DNA of 33,827 nucleotides from CADEEN01 sp963740395 (GCA_963740395.1 CAVUEP010000083.1:1-33827), one strand, 5' to 3'. Counted from the first letter of the stretch, positions 8,272 to 16,733 are shown. The notes: generated from the sequence alone by a model not told the origin. A program made the numbers and translations.

Positions 8272-8286
8272 TTTACGCAGCTTTAC
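8272..8286 (-). promoter_or_regulatory. Perfect CpxR-type box upstream of the CpxP/Spy-like gene
   Basis: TTTAC at 8272-8276, five bases (GCAGC), then TTTAC at 8282-8286. Read on the minus strand this is GTAAA-N5-GTAAA, the E. coli CpxR consensus. It lies 70 bp upstream of the CpxP-like start, and the same locus encodes an OmpR-family regulator and a sensor kinase. Motif and context agree; binding is inferred. Confidence 0.65.
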
Positions 8287-8356
8287 CTGGCAGTCGTCAG
8301 CCGCACATGCGGCGCATGCATTCTTGCTTCATCGCAACCCGCTTTGGAGACTCACC

Positions 8357-8887
8357 ATGAATAGAACGACACGCTCACCCTTCAATGCCGCCCGCCTCGT
8401 CGGCGGCACGGTTCTCGTCGCCGTGCTCAGCACCATCGCCCTGTCGGCCGCGGCCTCGCCCCAGGGCGGGCATGGACGCCACGGCGGCCAGGGCATGGGC
8501 ATGATGGAAGGCCGCATGGCCGAGCGCATGCTCGACAGCGTCAATGCCACCGCCGAGCAGCGCGCGCAGATCAAGCAAATCACGGAGCGCGCCCGCGCCG
8601 AGGGCAAGGCCCAGCACGAGGCGGGACGCGCGATGCGCGAGCAGGGCATGACCCTGTTCACGCAGCCGACCGTCGATGCCAAGGCCGTCGAAGCCCTGCG
8701 ACAGCAGATGCTGCAACAGCATGACCAGGCTTCGCAGCGCCGCATGCAGGCCATGCTCGAAATCAGCCGCGTGCTCACGCCCGAGCAGCGCAAGGCGATG
8801 GCAGACCGCATGAGCTCGCGCCGCGGCATGATGCAGCGCCACATGCAGGAACGCCGAGCGCTTGAAGGCGCCCCGGCCAAGCAGTGA
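8357..8887 (+). CDS. CpxP/Spy-like periplasmic LTXXQ-type protein
   Basis: The start at 8357 has GGAGA six bases upstream. A signal peptide (about residues 1-32, ...LSTIALSAAASP) is followed by a Gly/His/Met-rich stretch (GGHGRHGGQGMGMMEGRM) and an all-helical domain with two copies of the LTXXQ-type motif (NATAEQRAQI and LTPEQRKAM), the mark of the CpxP/Spy/CnrX-related family. Length is 176 residues. Family members are periplasmic chaperones or metal-stress sensors that restrain the Cpx kinase. The His/Met-rich N-terminus suggests copper or other metal binding. A CpxR box upstream and the two-component genes downstream support a feedback role. Confidence 0.85.
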   Translation: MNRTTRSPFNAARLVGGTVLVAVLSTIALSAAASPQGGHGRHGGQGMGMMEGRMAERMLDSVNATAEQRAQIKQITERARAEGKAQHEAGRAMREQGMTLFTQPTVDAKAVEALRQQMLQQHDQASQRRMQAMLEISRVLTPEQRKAMADRMSSRRGMMQRHMQERRALEGAPAKQ

Positions 8888-8945
8888 CCTGATTGCGGCG
8901 ATTCCGGCGTCAGCCCAGCCGCTCGCTTATGCTTTACAGGAGCGT

Positions 8946-8977
8946 GCCCCGGCGAGGAGACTCGCCGGGGCTTTTTT
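8946..8977 (+). terminator. Rho-independent terminator after the CpxP-like gene
   Basis: An 11-bp perfect GC stem (GCCCCGGCGAG / CTCGCCGGGGC) with a GAGA loop is followed by six T. It separates the CpxP-like gene from the two-component genes. Partial read-through would allow high-level expression of the former and low-level expression of the latter. Confidence 0.93.
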
Positions 8978-9003
8978 CTTCGCACTCTTCGAGCCCAAGC
9001 CCG

Positions 9004-9723
9004 ATGGCCACCACCCAGCGCCTGCTGCTGATCGACGACGACGCGCGCTTGACTGCCATGGTCGGCGACTACCTGCGCAACGCGGGTTTCGAGGTCGACA
9101 CGGCGGGCACCCTTGCGGAGGGCCGTGTGCGCCTGCGCGAAGGCCACCACGACGCGCTGCTGCTCGACCTGATGCTGCCCGACGGCGACGGCCTGGACCT
9201 GACGCGCGAGTTGCGTGCCGACGCGCGCACGCGGCGCCTGCCGCTGTTGATGCTCACCGCGCGCGGCGAGCCGCTGGACCGCATCGTCGGCCTCGAGCTC
9301 GGCGCGGACGACTACCTGGGCAAGCCCTTCGAGCCACGCGAGTTGCTGGCGCGCGTCAAGGCGTTGTTGCGCCGCGCGCAACCCGAGACCTCGGCCGACG
9401 AGGTGTTGCGTTTCGGGCGCCTCGAAGTCGATCTCGGCGCGCGCCAGGCGCGCATCGACGCCCAGGCCTGCGAACTCACGACGCACCAGTTCGAACTGCT
9501 CGCGGTGCTGGCACAGGCGCCGGGTCGCGTGCTTTCGCGCGACCAGATCATGGACGCGCTGCGCGGCCACCCGATGGAGGCCTTCGATCGTTCGATCGAC
9601 GTGCACATCTCGCGCATCCGCGCGGCCATCGAGGACGATCCCAAGAACCCGCAGCGCGTGCTGACCGTGCGCGGTGTCGGCTACCTCTTTGCCAAGCGGC
9701 AGGACGTGAGCAGCGACGCGTGA
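9004..9723 (+). CDS. OmpR-family response regulator (CpxR-like)
   Basis: The receiver domain has the acidic pocket D11-D13, phospho-acceptor Asp55 (LLLDLMLPDGDG), Thr85 (MLTARGE) and Lys107 (GKPFEP). The C-terminal winged-helix DNA-binding domain ends in the usual IDVHISRIR...VRGVGYLF. At 239 residues it is full length. Its last bases overlap the GTG of the kinase gene (GTGA), so the two are translationally coupled. Given the CpxP-like gene and the CpxR box just upstream, it most likely controls an envelope-stress or metal-stress response; the cpxR name is by analogy, not proven. Confidence 0.9.
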   Translation: MATTQRLLLIDDDARLTAMVGDYLRNAGFEVDTAGTLAEGRVRLREGHHDALLLDLMLPDGDGLDLTRELRADARTRRLPLLMLTARGEPLDRIVGLELGADDYLGKPFEPRELLARVKALLRRAQPETSADEVLRFGRLEVDLGARQARIDAQACELTTHQFELLAVLAQAPGRVLSRDQIMDALRGHPMEAFDRSIDVHISRIRAAIEDDPKNPQRVLTVRGVGYLFAKRQDVSSDA

Positions 9724-11105
9724 AATCGCTCTACCTGCGCATCTACCTCACGGTGGTGGTGGCGCTGGCATTGTTTGCCACCGGCTCGGCCTGGCTGTTC
9801 CAGCGCGAAGTGGCGGCCGAGCGCACCCGCATCGATGCCCAGGCCAGCGAGCGCATCGGCACCTGGGCCGACCTGATCCAGCGCTCGTTGCCGCCGGCCG
9901 ACGCCGAGCGCGGGCAGCAGGTGCAGGGCCTGCAGGAGTGGTCGCAGCGCCTGCGCCTGCCGCTGGCGCTGGACGACGCGCAGGGCCAGCGCATCGGCGC
10001 CAGCGAGTCCTACCTGCGCCGCACGGCAGACATGCCGGGCCCGACGCACGGCATCGCGGTGCGCCTGGACGACGGCCGCACCCTGTGGGTATTGCGCGGC
10101 CCGGGCCTGCGCGCGGGCGGCGCGATGCGGCCCGAAGGCTCCTTGCGGCCCGAGGGCGGCATGCGGCCCAGCGCCGCGCCGCGCCGCGAAGGCAGTGCCG
10201 GGCCGCTGCTGCCACCGGGCGTGCGTGGCGTGGGCTTGGTCGTGTTGCTGCTGCTGCTGTTCGTGGCCGTGGCGGCCGGTGCGTACCCGGTGGTGCGGCG
10301 CCTGACACGCCGACTCGAGAGCCTCAAGTCCGGCGTCGAGCGCTTCGGCGCGGGTGAGCTCAGCCAACGTGTCGATGCCACCGGCCGCGACGAAGTGGCT
10401 GCGCTCGGCGCCAGCTTCAACCAGGCCGCGCAGCGCATCGAGGCGCTGGTGCGTTCACACCAATCGCTGCTGGCCAATGCCAGCCATGAGTTGCGCTCGC
10501 CGCTGGCGCGCCTGAAGATGGCGGTGTCGCTGTTCGAGGACACGCCCGAAGGCGCGGCGCGCGAGAAGTTGAAGCGCGAGATCGGCGCCAACATCGGCGA
10601 GCTCGATGCGCTGGTCGAGGAGGTGCTGCTGGCCAGCCGCCTGGACGCCCAGGCGGGTGCGCCGCAGCTGGCGCCGGTCGATCTGATTCCGATCGCGGCC
10701 GAGGAAGCGGCCCATGTCGGTGCCGAACTGCAGGCCGCGCAGGCCGCGCTGATCGTGCCGGGCGACGAGCGGCTGCTGCGCCGCGCGCTGCGCAACCTGC
10801 TCGAGAATGCGCGCCGCTACGGCAACAGTGAAGGCGGCGAGGCGATCACGCTGAGCGCAGACCGGGCCGGCGCGCAGATTGAGTTGCGCGTCTGCGACCG
10901 CGGCCCCGGCGTGCCCGAGGCATTGCGCGAGCGCATCTTCGAGCCCTTCTTCCGCCTGCCCGGCCACGCCGAGCGCGCCGGCGGCGTCGGCCTGGGGCTG
11001 GCGCTGGTGAAGCAGATTGCCCAGCGCCACGGCGGCCAGGTGCGCTGCGAGGCGCGCGAAGGCGGCGGCAGCTGCTTCGTGCTCAGCCTGCCGAAGTTAC
11101 GTTGA
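9720..11105 (+). CDS. Sensor histidine kinase (CpxA-like) with PEG-rich periplasmic loop
   Basis: The GTG start at 9720 overlaps the regulator's stop. Order: transmembrane segment 1 (about residues 8-28), a periplasmic domain of about 135 residues, transmembrane segment 2 (VGLVVLLLLLFVAVAAGAY), HAMP, dimerisation domain with His256 (NASHELRSPLARLK), and ATPase domain with N box (LRNLLENARRYGN), G1 (CDRGPGVPE), F (IFEPFFRL) and G2 (GVGLGLALVKQ) motifs. All catalytic motifs are present. Just before segment 2 lies a degenerate repeat of MRPEG/LRPEG units, unusual for a sensor. The 3' end overlaps the convergent MATE gene by 23 bp. Confidence 0.9.
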   Translation: MKSLYLRIYLTVVVALALFATGSAWLFQREVAAERTRIDAQASERIGTWADLIQRSLPPADAERGQQVQGLQEWSQRLRLPLALDDAQGQRIGASESYLRRTADMPGPTHGIAVRLDDGRTLWVLRGPGLRAGGAMRPEGSLRPEGGMRPSAAPRREGSAGPLLPPGVRGVGLVVLLLLLFVAVAAGAYPVVRRLTRRLESLKSGVERFGAGELSQRVDATGRDEVAALGASFNQAAQRIEALVRSHQSLLANASHELRSPLARLKMAVSLFEDTPEGAAREKLKREIGANIGELDALVEEVLLASRLDAQAGAPQLAPVDLIPIAAEEAAHVGAELQAAQAALIVPGDERLLRRALRNLLENARRYGNSEGGEAITLSADRAGAQIELRVCDRGPGVPEALRERIFEPFFRLPGHAERAGGVGLGLALVKQIAQRHGGQVRCEAREGGGSCFVLSLPKLR

Positions 11106-12468
11106 CGCGCCGGCGCACCACCCAGACCAGGAACAACGTCAGGCCCAGCGCGGCCGCGCCCAGGCCGGTGGTGGTCGCGATCCAGTAGCCGCGCGCGCCG
11201 TGCAGCGACTCGGGGATGGCGCCGCCGACGTTGAAGGCCAGCACATAGCCGCCACCGATGCCCACGCCCCACATCGAGCTGGCGTAGATGATCAGCGGCA
11301 CCATGGCGATGCGCCAGGCACGCAGCACGAAAGAGGCGGTGATCTGCATCGCGTCGATGAAGTGGAACAGCGCCACCCAGGCCAGCAACGGCAGCGCCGC
11401 GGCGACGATCAACTCGTTGTCGGTGTAGACGCGCACGATGCCTTCGCGGGCGAAGAACACCGCACTGCCCAGGGCCAGCGACAGCAGCGCTGCGAACTTC
11501 ATGCCATTCCAGCCGGTGCGCTGCGCGTCGTGCAGGTCGCCCGCGCCGATGCTCTGCGCCACCAGCGTGGTGGTGGCACTGGCCACCGACAGCGGCACCA
11601 TGAACAGCAGCGACACCAGGTTGGCGGCCAGCTGGTGTCCGGCCACCGCGGTGGCGCCGAGGCGCGAAATGAAAAACGCCATGAAGGTGAAGCCGGTGAC
11701 CTCGACCATGATCGACGCGCCCATCGGCACGCCCAGCCTGATCTGCGCCCACAGCGCGGGCCAGTTCGGCCGGTGCAGGCCGCGGCCGCGCAGCGCAAAG
11801 GGCGCGTAGAAGCCGTCGTGCCGCAGCAGCAGCCAGGCCACGAGCACCTGCGCCCACATGGCAATCGCGGTGGCGATGCCGCAGCCCGTGACGCCCAGCG
11901 CGGGCACCGGGCCGGCGCCGAACACCAGCAGCGTCGACAGCGGCACCTTCAGCGCCAGCCCGCCGAGCTGCAGCGCCATCACGGCCTTGGGACGCGACAC
12001 CGCGATGTTGAAGCCGCGGTAGCAGGTGAACAGCAGGCCCGCCGGCAGCGAGAAGGCCAGCGCCGTCAGGAAGCCGCGCACCTTGTCGCCCACCTCGGGC
12101 GTGGCCTGCGCCAGGGCCAGGAAGGGTTGCGGGAACAGCAGCGCCGTGCTGCCCACGGTCGTGAGGGCGATCGCCAGCCACACGGCCTGGTGCAGTTGCT
12201 CGCCCGCAGCCTCGTAGCGCTGGGCGCCGAAGAGCTGGCCGACGATCGGGCTCACCGCCATGATCACGCCCATCAGGCCGATGAACACCGTCATGTAGGC
12301 CGCGCCGCCGACCGCGTAGGCCGCCAGGTCGGCAGCCGAGTAGCGCGCCACCAGCACGGTGTCGACGGTGGCGAACATCAGCACCGCCACCTGGCCCACG
12401 AGCACCGGCCAGGCCAACGGCATCACGCGGGCCACGCTGGCGCGCAGCGTGCCCTGGGCTGGCGTCAA
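11083..12468 (-). CDS. MATE-family multidrug/cation exporter
   Basis: About 12 hydrophobic segments and typical MATE text (WPVLVGQVAVLMFATVDTVLVARYS near the start; AGHQLAANLVSLLFMVPLSVASATTTLVAQSIGAGD in the second half) identify the family, which exports drugs or metabolites in exchange for H+ or Na+. No ATG gives the expected N-terminus. A TTG at 12466-12468 gives the usual short leader (TPAQGTLRASVARVMPLAWP) and overlaps the stop of the preceding gene as TTGA, so coupled translation is likely. Length is 461 residues, normal for the family. The 3' end overlaps the kinase gene tail. Confidence 0.88.
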   Translation of the reverse strand: MTPAQGTLRASVARVMPLAWPVLVGQVAVLMFATVDTVLVARYSAADLAAYAVGGAAYMTVFIGLMGVIMAVSPIVGQLFGAQRYEAAGEQLHQAVWLAIALTTVGSTALLFPQPFLALAQATPEVGDKVRGFLTALAFSLPAGLLFTCYRGFNIAVSRPKAVMALQLGGLALKVPLSTLLVFGAGPVPALGVTGCGIATAIAMWAQVLVAWLLLRHDGFYAPFALRGRGLHRPNWPALWAQIRLGVPMGASIMVEVTGFTFMAFFISRLGATAVAGHQLAANLVSLLFMVPLSVASATTTLVAQSIGAGDLHDAQRTGWNGMKFAALLSLALGSAVFFAREGIVRVYTDNELIVAAALPLLAWVALFHFIDAMQITASFVLRAWRIAMVPLIIYASSMWGVGIGGGYVLAFNVGGAIPESLHGARGYWIATTTGLGAAALGLTLFLVWVVRRRVNVTSAG

Positions 12469-12941
12469 GCCGGGCCCCTCGCGGGTTTGGCTGGCGGGTC
12501 GGCGAAGGCCGCGGCGTCGGGGTGGTCCACGCCGGTGGCGCGCTGTGCGCGTTCGGCGTAGCGATTGAAGCGCCAGGCCGTGGCCTCCATCGTGATGCGG
12601 CGCCAGACCATGCGCTTCTCGCTCGGCGTCAGCACCGGCCAGTTCTGCACCTCGTCCTCGCTGCGGCCGCAGCCCTTGCACACCGGGTCGCCCTGCGCCG
12701 TAGAGCAGATGGCGATGCACGGCGCGTCGGGCGTGCTGGCGTACCAGTCCAGCCAGGCCTGGCGCGCGCGCGCGGGCATCGAGTCTTCGTCGCACTGGGT
12801 CTCGCGGTAGTACACCATCAGCGCATAGACCTCGGCCAGCGCGCGCACCTCGGCGCAGGCAGTGATGCCGTCAGGCGAAGGCGAGTGCTCGCGCCACCAG
12901 TTGATGGCGCGCTCGATGTCGGTGATGTGGATGCCGGCCAT
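12465..12941 (-). CDS. DUF3717-DUF1289 two-domain protein
   Basis: The first 60 residues (ITDIERAINWWREHSPSPDGITACAEVRALAEVYALMVYYR) match the DUF3717 pattern found in Burkholderiales. Residues of about 70-125 (DAPCIAICSTAQGDPVCKGCGRSEDEVQNW...EKRMVWRRI) are a DUF1289 domain with four Cys spaced like a small metal site. The start ATG is at 12939-12941 and length is 158 residues. Both domains are of unknown function and usually occur as separate short proteins. It forms a coupled pair with the MATE gene (TTGA overlap). Confidence 0.8.
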   Translation of the reverse strand: MAGIHITDIERAINWWREHSPSPDGITACAEVRALAEVYALMVYYRETQCDEDSMPARARQAWLDWYASTPDAPCIAICSTAQGDPVCKGCGRSEDEVQNWPVLTPSEKRMVWRRITMEATAWRFNRYAERAQRATGVDHPDAAAFADPPAKPARGPA

Positions 12942-12997
12942 GCGGGAACGCGGTGAAGGGCGCGAAGCATAGCGCCCCGCGCCGGCGCGCCGCCCGC

Positions 12998-13420
12998 TCA
13001 GGCCGCCGGCGTCGTCACGCTGACCATCCAGCTGATGCCGAAGCGGTCGGCGACCATGCCGAACAGCGGCGACCAGAAGGTCTGCGCCAGAGGCATCTGC
13101 ACCTGGCCGTCTGCGGCCAGCGCGTCGAACAGGCGCCGGGCCTCGGCCACGGTATCGGTGGCGATGGAGAGCGAGAAGCCGCGAAAGTCGGGCTGGCCCG
13201 CGCAATGGCCGTCGCTGAGCATCACGCTGCTCTTGCCGATGCGCAGGCTGGCGTGCAGGATCTTGTCGTCCGAGCCCTCGGGCAGCTCGCCTGGTGATGC
13301 CGGCTCGGGGCTGTCCTTGTTGCGCATCATCATCAGCACCTCGGCGCCGAGCGCGCGCCGGTAGAACGCGATGGCCTCTTCGCAGCGGCCGTCGAAGAAC
13401 AGGTAGGACTCGATGTGCAC
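12998..13420 (-). CDS. VOC-family (PhnB/glyoxalase-like) protein
   Basis: The GTG start at 13418-13420 is chosen for a GGAGG five bases upstream. The sequence (VHIESYLFFDGRCEEAIAFYRRALGAEVLMMMR...SVMLSDG...GFSLSIATDTVAEARRLFDALAADGQVQMPLAQTFWSPLFGMVADRFGISWMVS) is a textbook PhnB-type VOC protein of 140 residues. Members of this subgroup are of unknown substrate and probably dimeric. It is a single gene flanked by short gaps. Confidence 0.87.
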   Translation of the reverse strand: MHIESYLFFDGRCEEAIAFYRRALGAEVLMMMRNKDSPEPASPGELPEGSDDKILHASLRIGKSSVMLSDGHCAGQPDFRGFSLSIATDTVAEARRLFDALAADGQVQMPLAQTFWSPLFGMVADRFGISWMVSVTTPAA

Positions 13421-13539
13421 GGGGCCTCCGGCAGGGTGGGGCAAGCGCCTTCACTTTACGCCGCGTGCGGCGGGCCGCGGCGCGGCTCGGCTATCGTGGG
13501 CGTCTTCGTCACCCACCGACTAGATGGGAGCCGCACCCG

Positions 13540-13890
13540 ATGGCCACCGAGTTGAACGCCCTGATCACGTCCCTGCGCCAGTTCACGCATGAGCGCGACT
13601 GGGAGCAGTTCCACTCGCCGAAGAACCTGGCCAGCGCGCTGGCGGTCGAGGCCGGTGAGCTGCTCGAGCACTTTCAGTGGCAGACCGAGGCGCAGAGCCG
13701 GGCCATGGCGCCCGACAAGGTGGAGGCCGTCTCGCGCGAGATCGCCGACGTGTTCCTGTACCTGCTGCAGCTGTCCGATGCGCTGGGCGTGGACTTGCTG
13801 CGCGCGGCCGAGCAGAAGATTGCACTGAACGCGCAGAAGTACCCAGTGGAGCGGGCGCGGGGCAACAGCAAGAAGTACACCGAGCTTTGA
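13540..13890 (+). CDS. MazG-like nucleotide pyrophosphohydrolase
   Basis: A 116-residue protein with the MazG/RS21-C6 fold motifs: FTHERDWEQFHSPKNLASALAVEAGELLEHFQW carries the EXXE metal site, and EIADVFLYLLQLSDALGVDL carries the EXXD site. C-terminal KYPVERARGNSKKYTEL is usual for this group. It probably hydrolyses non-canonical or surplus (d)NTPs to NMP and pyrophosphate as a house-cleaning enzyme. GGGAG nine bases upstream of the ATG fits as ribosome site. Confidence 0.9.
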   Translation: MATELNALITSLRQFTHERDWEQFHSPKNLASALAVEAGELLEHFQWQTEAQSRAMAPDKVEAVSREIADVFLYLLQLSDALGVDLLRAAEQKIALNAQKYPVERARGNSKKYTEL

Positions 13891-13936
13891 CGGGCCGCGA
13901 CGAGGTGTGTCGGTGCGCGATCTCGCGCGTCGCGCG

Positions 13937-14686
13937 CTATCCCGCGAACACCTCGCGATACGACACATACGCCGTCAGCAGCCCCAGCGGCACCAGCACG
14001 ATCCAGCCCAGCCCGAGGGGAATCGACGCGACGATCGCGGCGACGATATAGATCACGCCGTAGACGAGGAAGGGCACGACGTTCTTCAGCACGGCGCTGG
14101 CGCTGAGCTTGATCGCGTCGACGGGCGGCATCTGCCGGAACACCACCAGCGCCGGCGCAAACCACAGTGCCACCGAGACCGCGGCAAACAGCAGCATCGC
14201 CATCGCCAGGCCCAGCAGGCCGGTGCCCATGGCGGCCATCATGCCGGCGGGGCTGTCGTGCATGCCGCCTGCGAACATGCCCCACATCGCGCCCAGGCCC
14301 AGCACGCCGGCTACCAGGCCGATGGCAACCATCGCGGCCAGCAGCAAGGCGCCCAGCACGATCAGTGGGGTGAGGCGCTCGCCCTGGAAGCCGGCCAGCA
14401 GGTCGGCCACTTCGAGCGTGCCGCCCTGCTCGACCTTGCGTGCGGCGAGCAGCCAGCCGCCGATCAGTACCGGCATCAGCAGCGACACGGCCAGGCCGCC
14501 CAGCAGCGGCACCATGCTGACCACGATCGTGCCCACCAGCAGGATCACGCCCAGCGCGACCCACAGCAGTGGGGCGCGCATGAACAGGGCCCAGGCCTCG
14601 GTCCACCAGGCCAGGCCGCGATCGGCGGCGACGCTGCGTGCCTCGGGTGCGGCGGGGCCGCCGCTGTCGGTTGCGACTTGGTTCAT
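13937..14686 (-). CDS. BPSS1780-type integral membrane protein
   Basis: The ATG at 14684-14686 is preferred because GGAGGA lies seven bases upstream. A hydrophilic N-terminus (about 35 residues) leads into about six transmembrane segments, including LLWVALGVILLVGTIVVSMVPLLGGLAVSLLMPVLIGGWLLA and a C-terminal FLVYGVIYIVAAIVASIPLGLGWIVLVPL. The text AWWTEAWALFMRAPLLW and RQMPPVDAIKLSASAVLKN is typical of the BPSS1780 family of Burkholderiales membrane proteins, whose function is unknown. Length is 249 residues. It is divergent from the Old Yellow Enzyme gene. Confidence 0.8.
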   Translation of the reverse strand: MNQVATDSGGPAAPEARSVAADRGLAWWTEAWALFMRAPLLWVALGVILLVGTIVVSMVPLLGGLAVSLLMPVLIGGWLLAARKVEQGGTLEVADLLAGFQGERLTPLIVLGALLLAAMVAIGLVAGVLGLGAMWGMFAGGMHDSPAGMMAAMGTGLLGLAMAMLLFAAVSVALWFAPALVVFRQMPPVDAIKLSASAVLKNVVPFLVYGVIYIVAAIVASIPLGLGWIVLVPLGLLTAYVSYREVFAG

Positions 14687-14770
14687 GCGGGAGTCCTCCA
14701 ATGTGTTGTGGTGCGCCGGCCCGGCGCGTGGGGTGGCTCATTCTGCGCCTGCGGCGGCTAAAGTGTGACC

Positions 14771-15888
14771 ATGAGCCACCTCTTTCAGCCCCTGAGCATC
14801 GGCAGCCTGCAGCTCGACAACCGCATCCTCATCGCACCGATGTGCCAGTACTCGGCCGTCGACGGCACGCCGGGCGACTGGCATTTGATCCACCTCGGGC
14901 AGCTCGCGCTGTCGGGGGCGGGGCTGCTGATCCTGGAGGCGACCGCGGTGTCGGCCGAAGGGCGTATCTCGCCCGGCGACCTGGGCCTGTACTCCGACGC
15001 CAACGAGGCCGGCCTGGCGCGCGTGCTGGGCGTGCTGCGCGAGGTCTCGCCGATCAAGCTCGGCATGCAGCTGGCGCATGCCGGGCGCAAGGCCTCGAGC
15101 CGCGCGCCCTGGGCGGGCGGCTCGCAGATCCGTGCCGACGAGCCCGAGGGCTGGCAGGCCGTGGCGCCCTCGGCACTGCCGATCACGCCGGCCGAGGCCG
15201 CGCCCACGGCGCTCGACCGCGCCGGCCTGAAGCGTGTGCGCGAGGAATTCGCCGCCGCCGCGCGGCGGGCGGCGCGGCTGGGCCTGGACGGCCTGGAGGT
15301 GCACGCCGCGCATGGCTACCTGCTGCACGAGTTCCTGTCGCCGCTGGCCAACCAGCGCGACGACGAATACGGCGGCAGCCTGGAAAACCGCATGCGCTTT
15401 CCGCTCGAAGTGTTCGACGCGGTGCGCGAGGCGTTTGCCGCACGACAAGCCGGTGTGGGCGCGCATCTCGGCCACCGACTGGGTCGAGGGCGGCTGGGAC
15501 ATCGAGGGCACGCTCGCGCTCTCCAGCGAGCTCAAGGCGCGCGGCTGCGCGGCGATCCATGTCTCCAGCGGCGGCGTGTCGCCGCAGCAGGCGATCAAGC
15601 TCGGGCCCGGCTACCAGGTGCCGTTTGCGCAGCGCGTGAAGGCCGAGGTCGGCATCACGACCATCGCGGTGGGCCTGATCACGGAGCCCGAGCAGGCCGA
15701 GGCGATCATCGCCAACGGCGAGGCCGACGCCATCGGCCTGGCGCGCGGCGATCCTGTACAACCCGCACTGGCCCTGGCATGCCGCGGCCAAGCTCGGCGC
15801 GCAGGTCAGCGCGCCCCGGCAATACTGGCGCTCGCAGCCGCGCGAGTTCAAGGACCTGTACAAGGGCGCGACCTTCGGCGCGCGCTGA
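14771..15888 (+). CDS. Old Yellow Enzyme-family NADH:flavin oxidoreductase, YqjM-like (two frameshifts)
   Basis: MSHLFQPLSIGSLQLDNRILIAPMCQYSA opens an FMN-dependent ene-reductase of the YqjM/NamA class; GMQLAHAGRKAS and VHAAHGYLLHEFLSPLANQRDDEYGG are the class signatures, including the catalytic His-Ala-Ala-His. Two extra G (at about 15440, after FA, and about 15750, after ARG) break the frame. After correction the text continues HDKPVWARISATDWVEGGWD... and ILYNPHWPWHAAAKLG to a stop at 15886-15888. Corrected length is about 371 residues. It would reduce activated C=C bonds with NAD(P)H. The downstream SDR gene is 40 bp away and co-directional. Confidence 0.85.
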
Positions 15889-15928
15889 CCCGGGTCATTC
15901 ATCGCAGCCTGCTGCACAAGGAACGCCC

Positions 15929-16733
15929 ATGAACCTCGAACTCAAAGGCAGGCGCGCACTCGTCACGGGTGGCAGCCGCGGCATCGGCAAGGCCGTCGCC
16001 CGGCTGCTGGCGCAGGAGGGCGCTGTCGGTGGCGCTGCTGGCGCGCAATGTGCAGGCACTCGAGGACGCGGCCGAGGAACTGGCCACCGAGACCGGCAGC
16101 AAGGTGGTCGGCATCAGCGCCGACACCACCAGCGACGAGCAGGTGCGAGATGCCGTGGCCCAGGCCGTGAAGCAACTCGGCGGCGCCATCGACATCCTCG
16201 TCAACGCCGCGGCCGAGCCGGCGGGGTTTGCCGCGCCACCCAAGCTGGCCGAGATCACCGGCACCCACTTTCACGCCGAGATGGACACCAAGGTGATGGG
16301 CTACCTGCGCTGCGCGCGCGAGGTGGCGCCCGGCATGAAGAAGCAAGGCTGGGGGCGCATCGTCAATATCAGCGGCCTGGGTGCGCGCCAGACCGGCAAC
16401 GCGGTGGGCAGCATGCGCAACATCGCGGTCGCGGCGCTGACCAAGAACCTGGCCGATGAACTCGGACCGCAGGGCATCAACGTCACGGTGGTGCACCCGG
16501 GTCTGACACGCACCGAACGCACCGCGCCGCTGGTGGCCGAGCGCGCGGCGGCGCAGGGCGTGCCGCCGCAGGCGATCGAGGACCAGATGGCCGCGGGCAA
16601 CAGCATCCATCGCATCGTCGACGCCAGCGAAGTGGCCAATGTGGTGGCGTTCCTGTGCTCGCCCAAGTCGCGCGCCATCAACGGCGACGCCATCGCCGCG
16701 GGCGGCGGCGCGCCGCGCAGCATCCACTACTAG
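15929..16733 (+). CDS. SDR-family oxidoreductase with altered catalytic motif (one frameshift)
   Basis: AAGGA precedes the ATG at 15929. A Rossmann start (ALVTGGSRGIGKAVARLLAQEGA) is followed by an extra base near 16,024 and then SVALLARN. The rest is typical of SDRs (DILVNAAAEP, GWGRIVNISGLGARQTG, LTKNLADELGPQGINVTVVHPG). At the position of the catalytic YxxxK the sequence instead reads GSMRN (16407-16421), with no Tyr or Lys. It is therefore either a non-canonical enzyme or a binding protein with SDR fold. Corrected length is about 267 residues. It probably forms an operon with the Old Yellow Enzyme upstream. Confidence 0.85.

Noticed and set aside
8862..11105. A 747-codon open frame covering the regulator and kinase.
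   Set aside because: The first 286 codons are an out-of-frame shadow of the response regulator, Arg/Ala-rich with no domain. The kinase starts at the GTG at 9720.
11017..12561. A 514-codon plus-strand frame opposite the MATE gene.
   Set aside because: It is rich in Arg, Gln, His and Gly with no domain or ribosome site, typical of antisense frames in GC-rich genes; the MATE gene explains the sequence.
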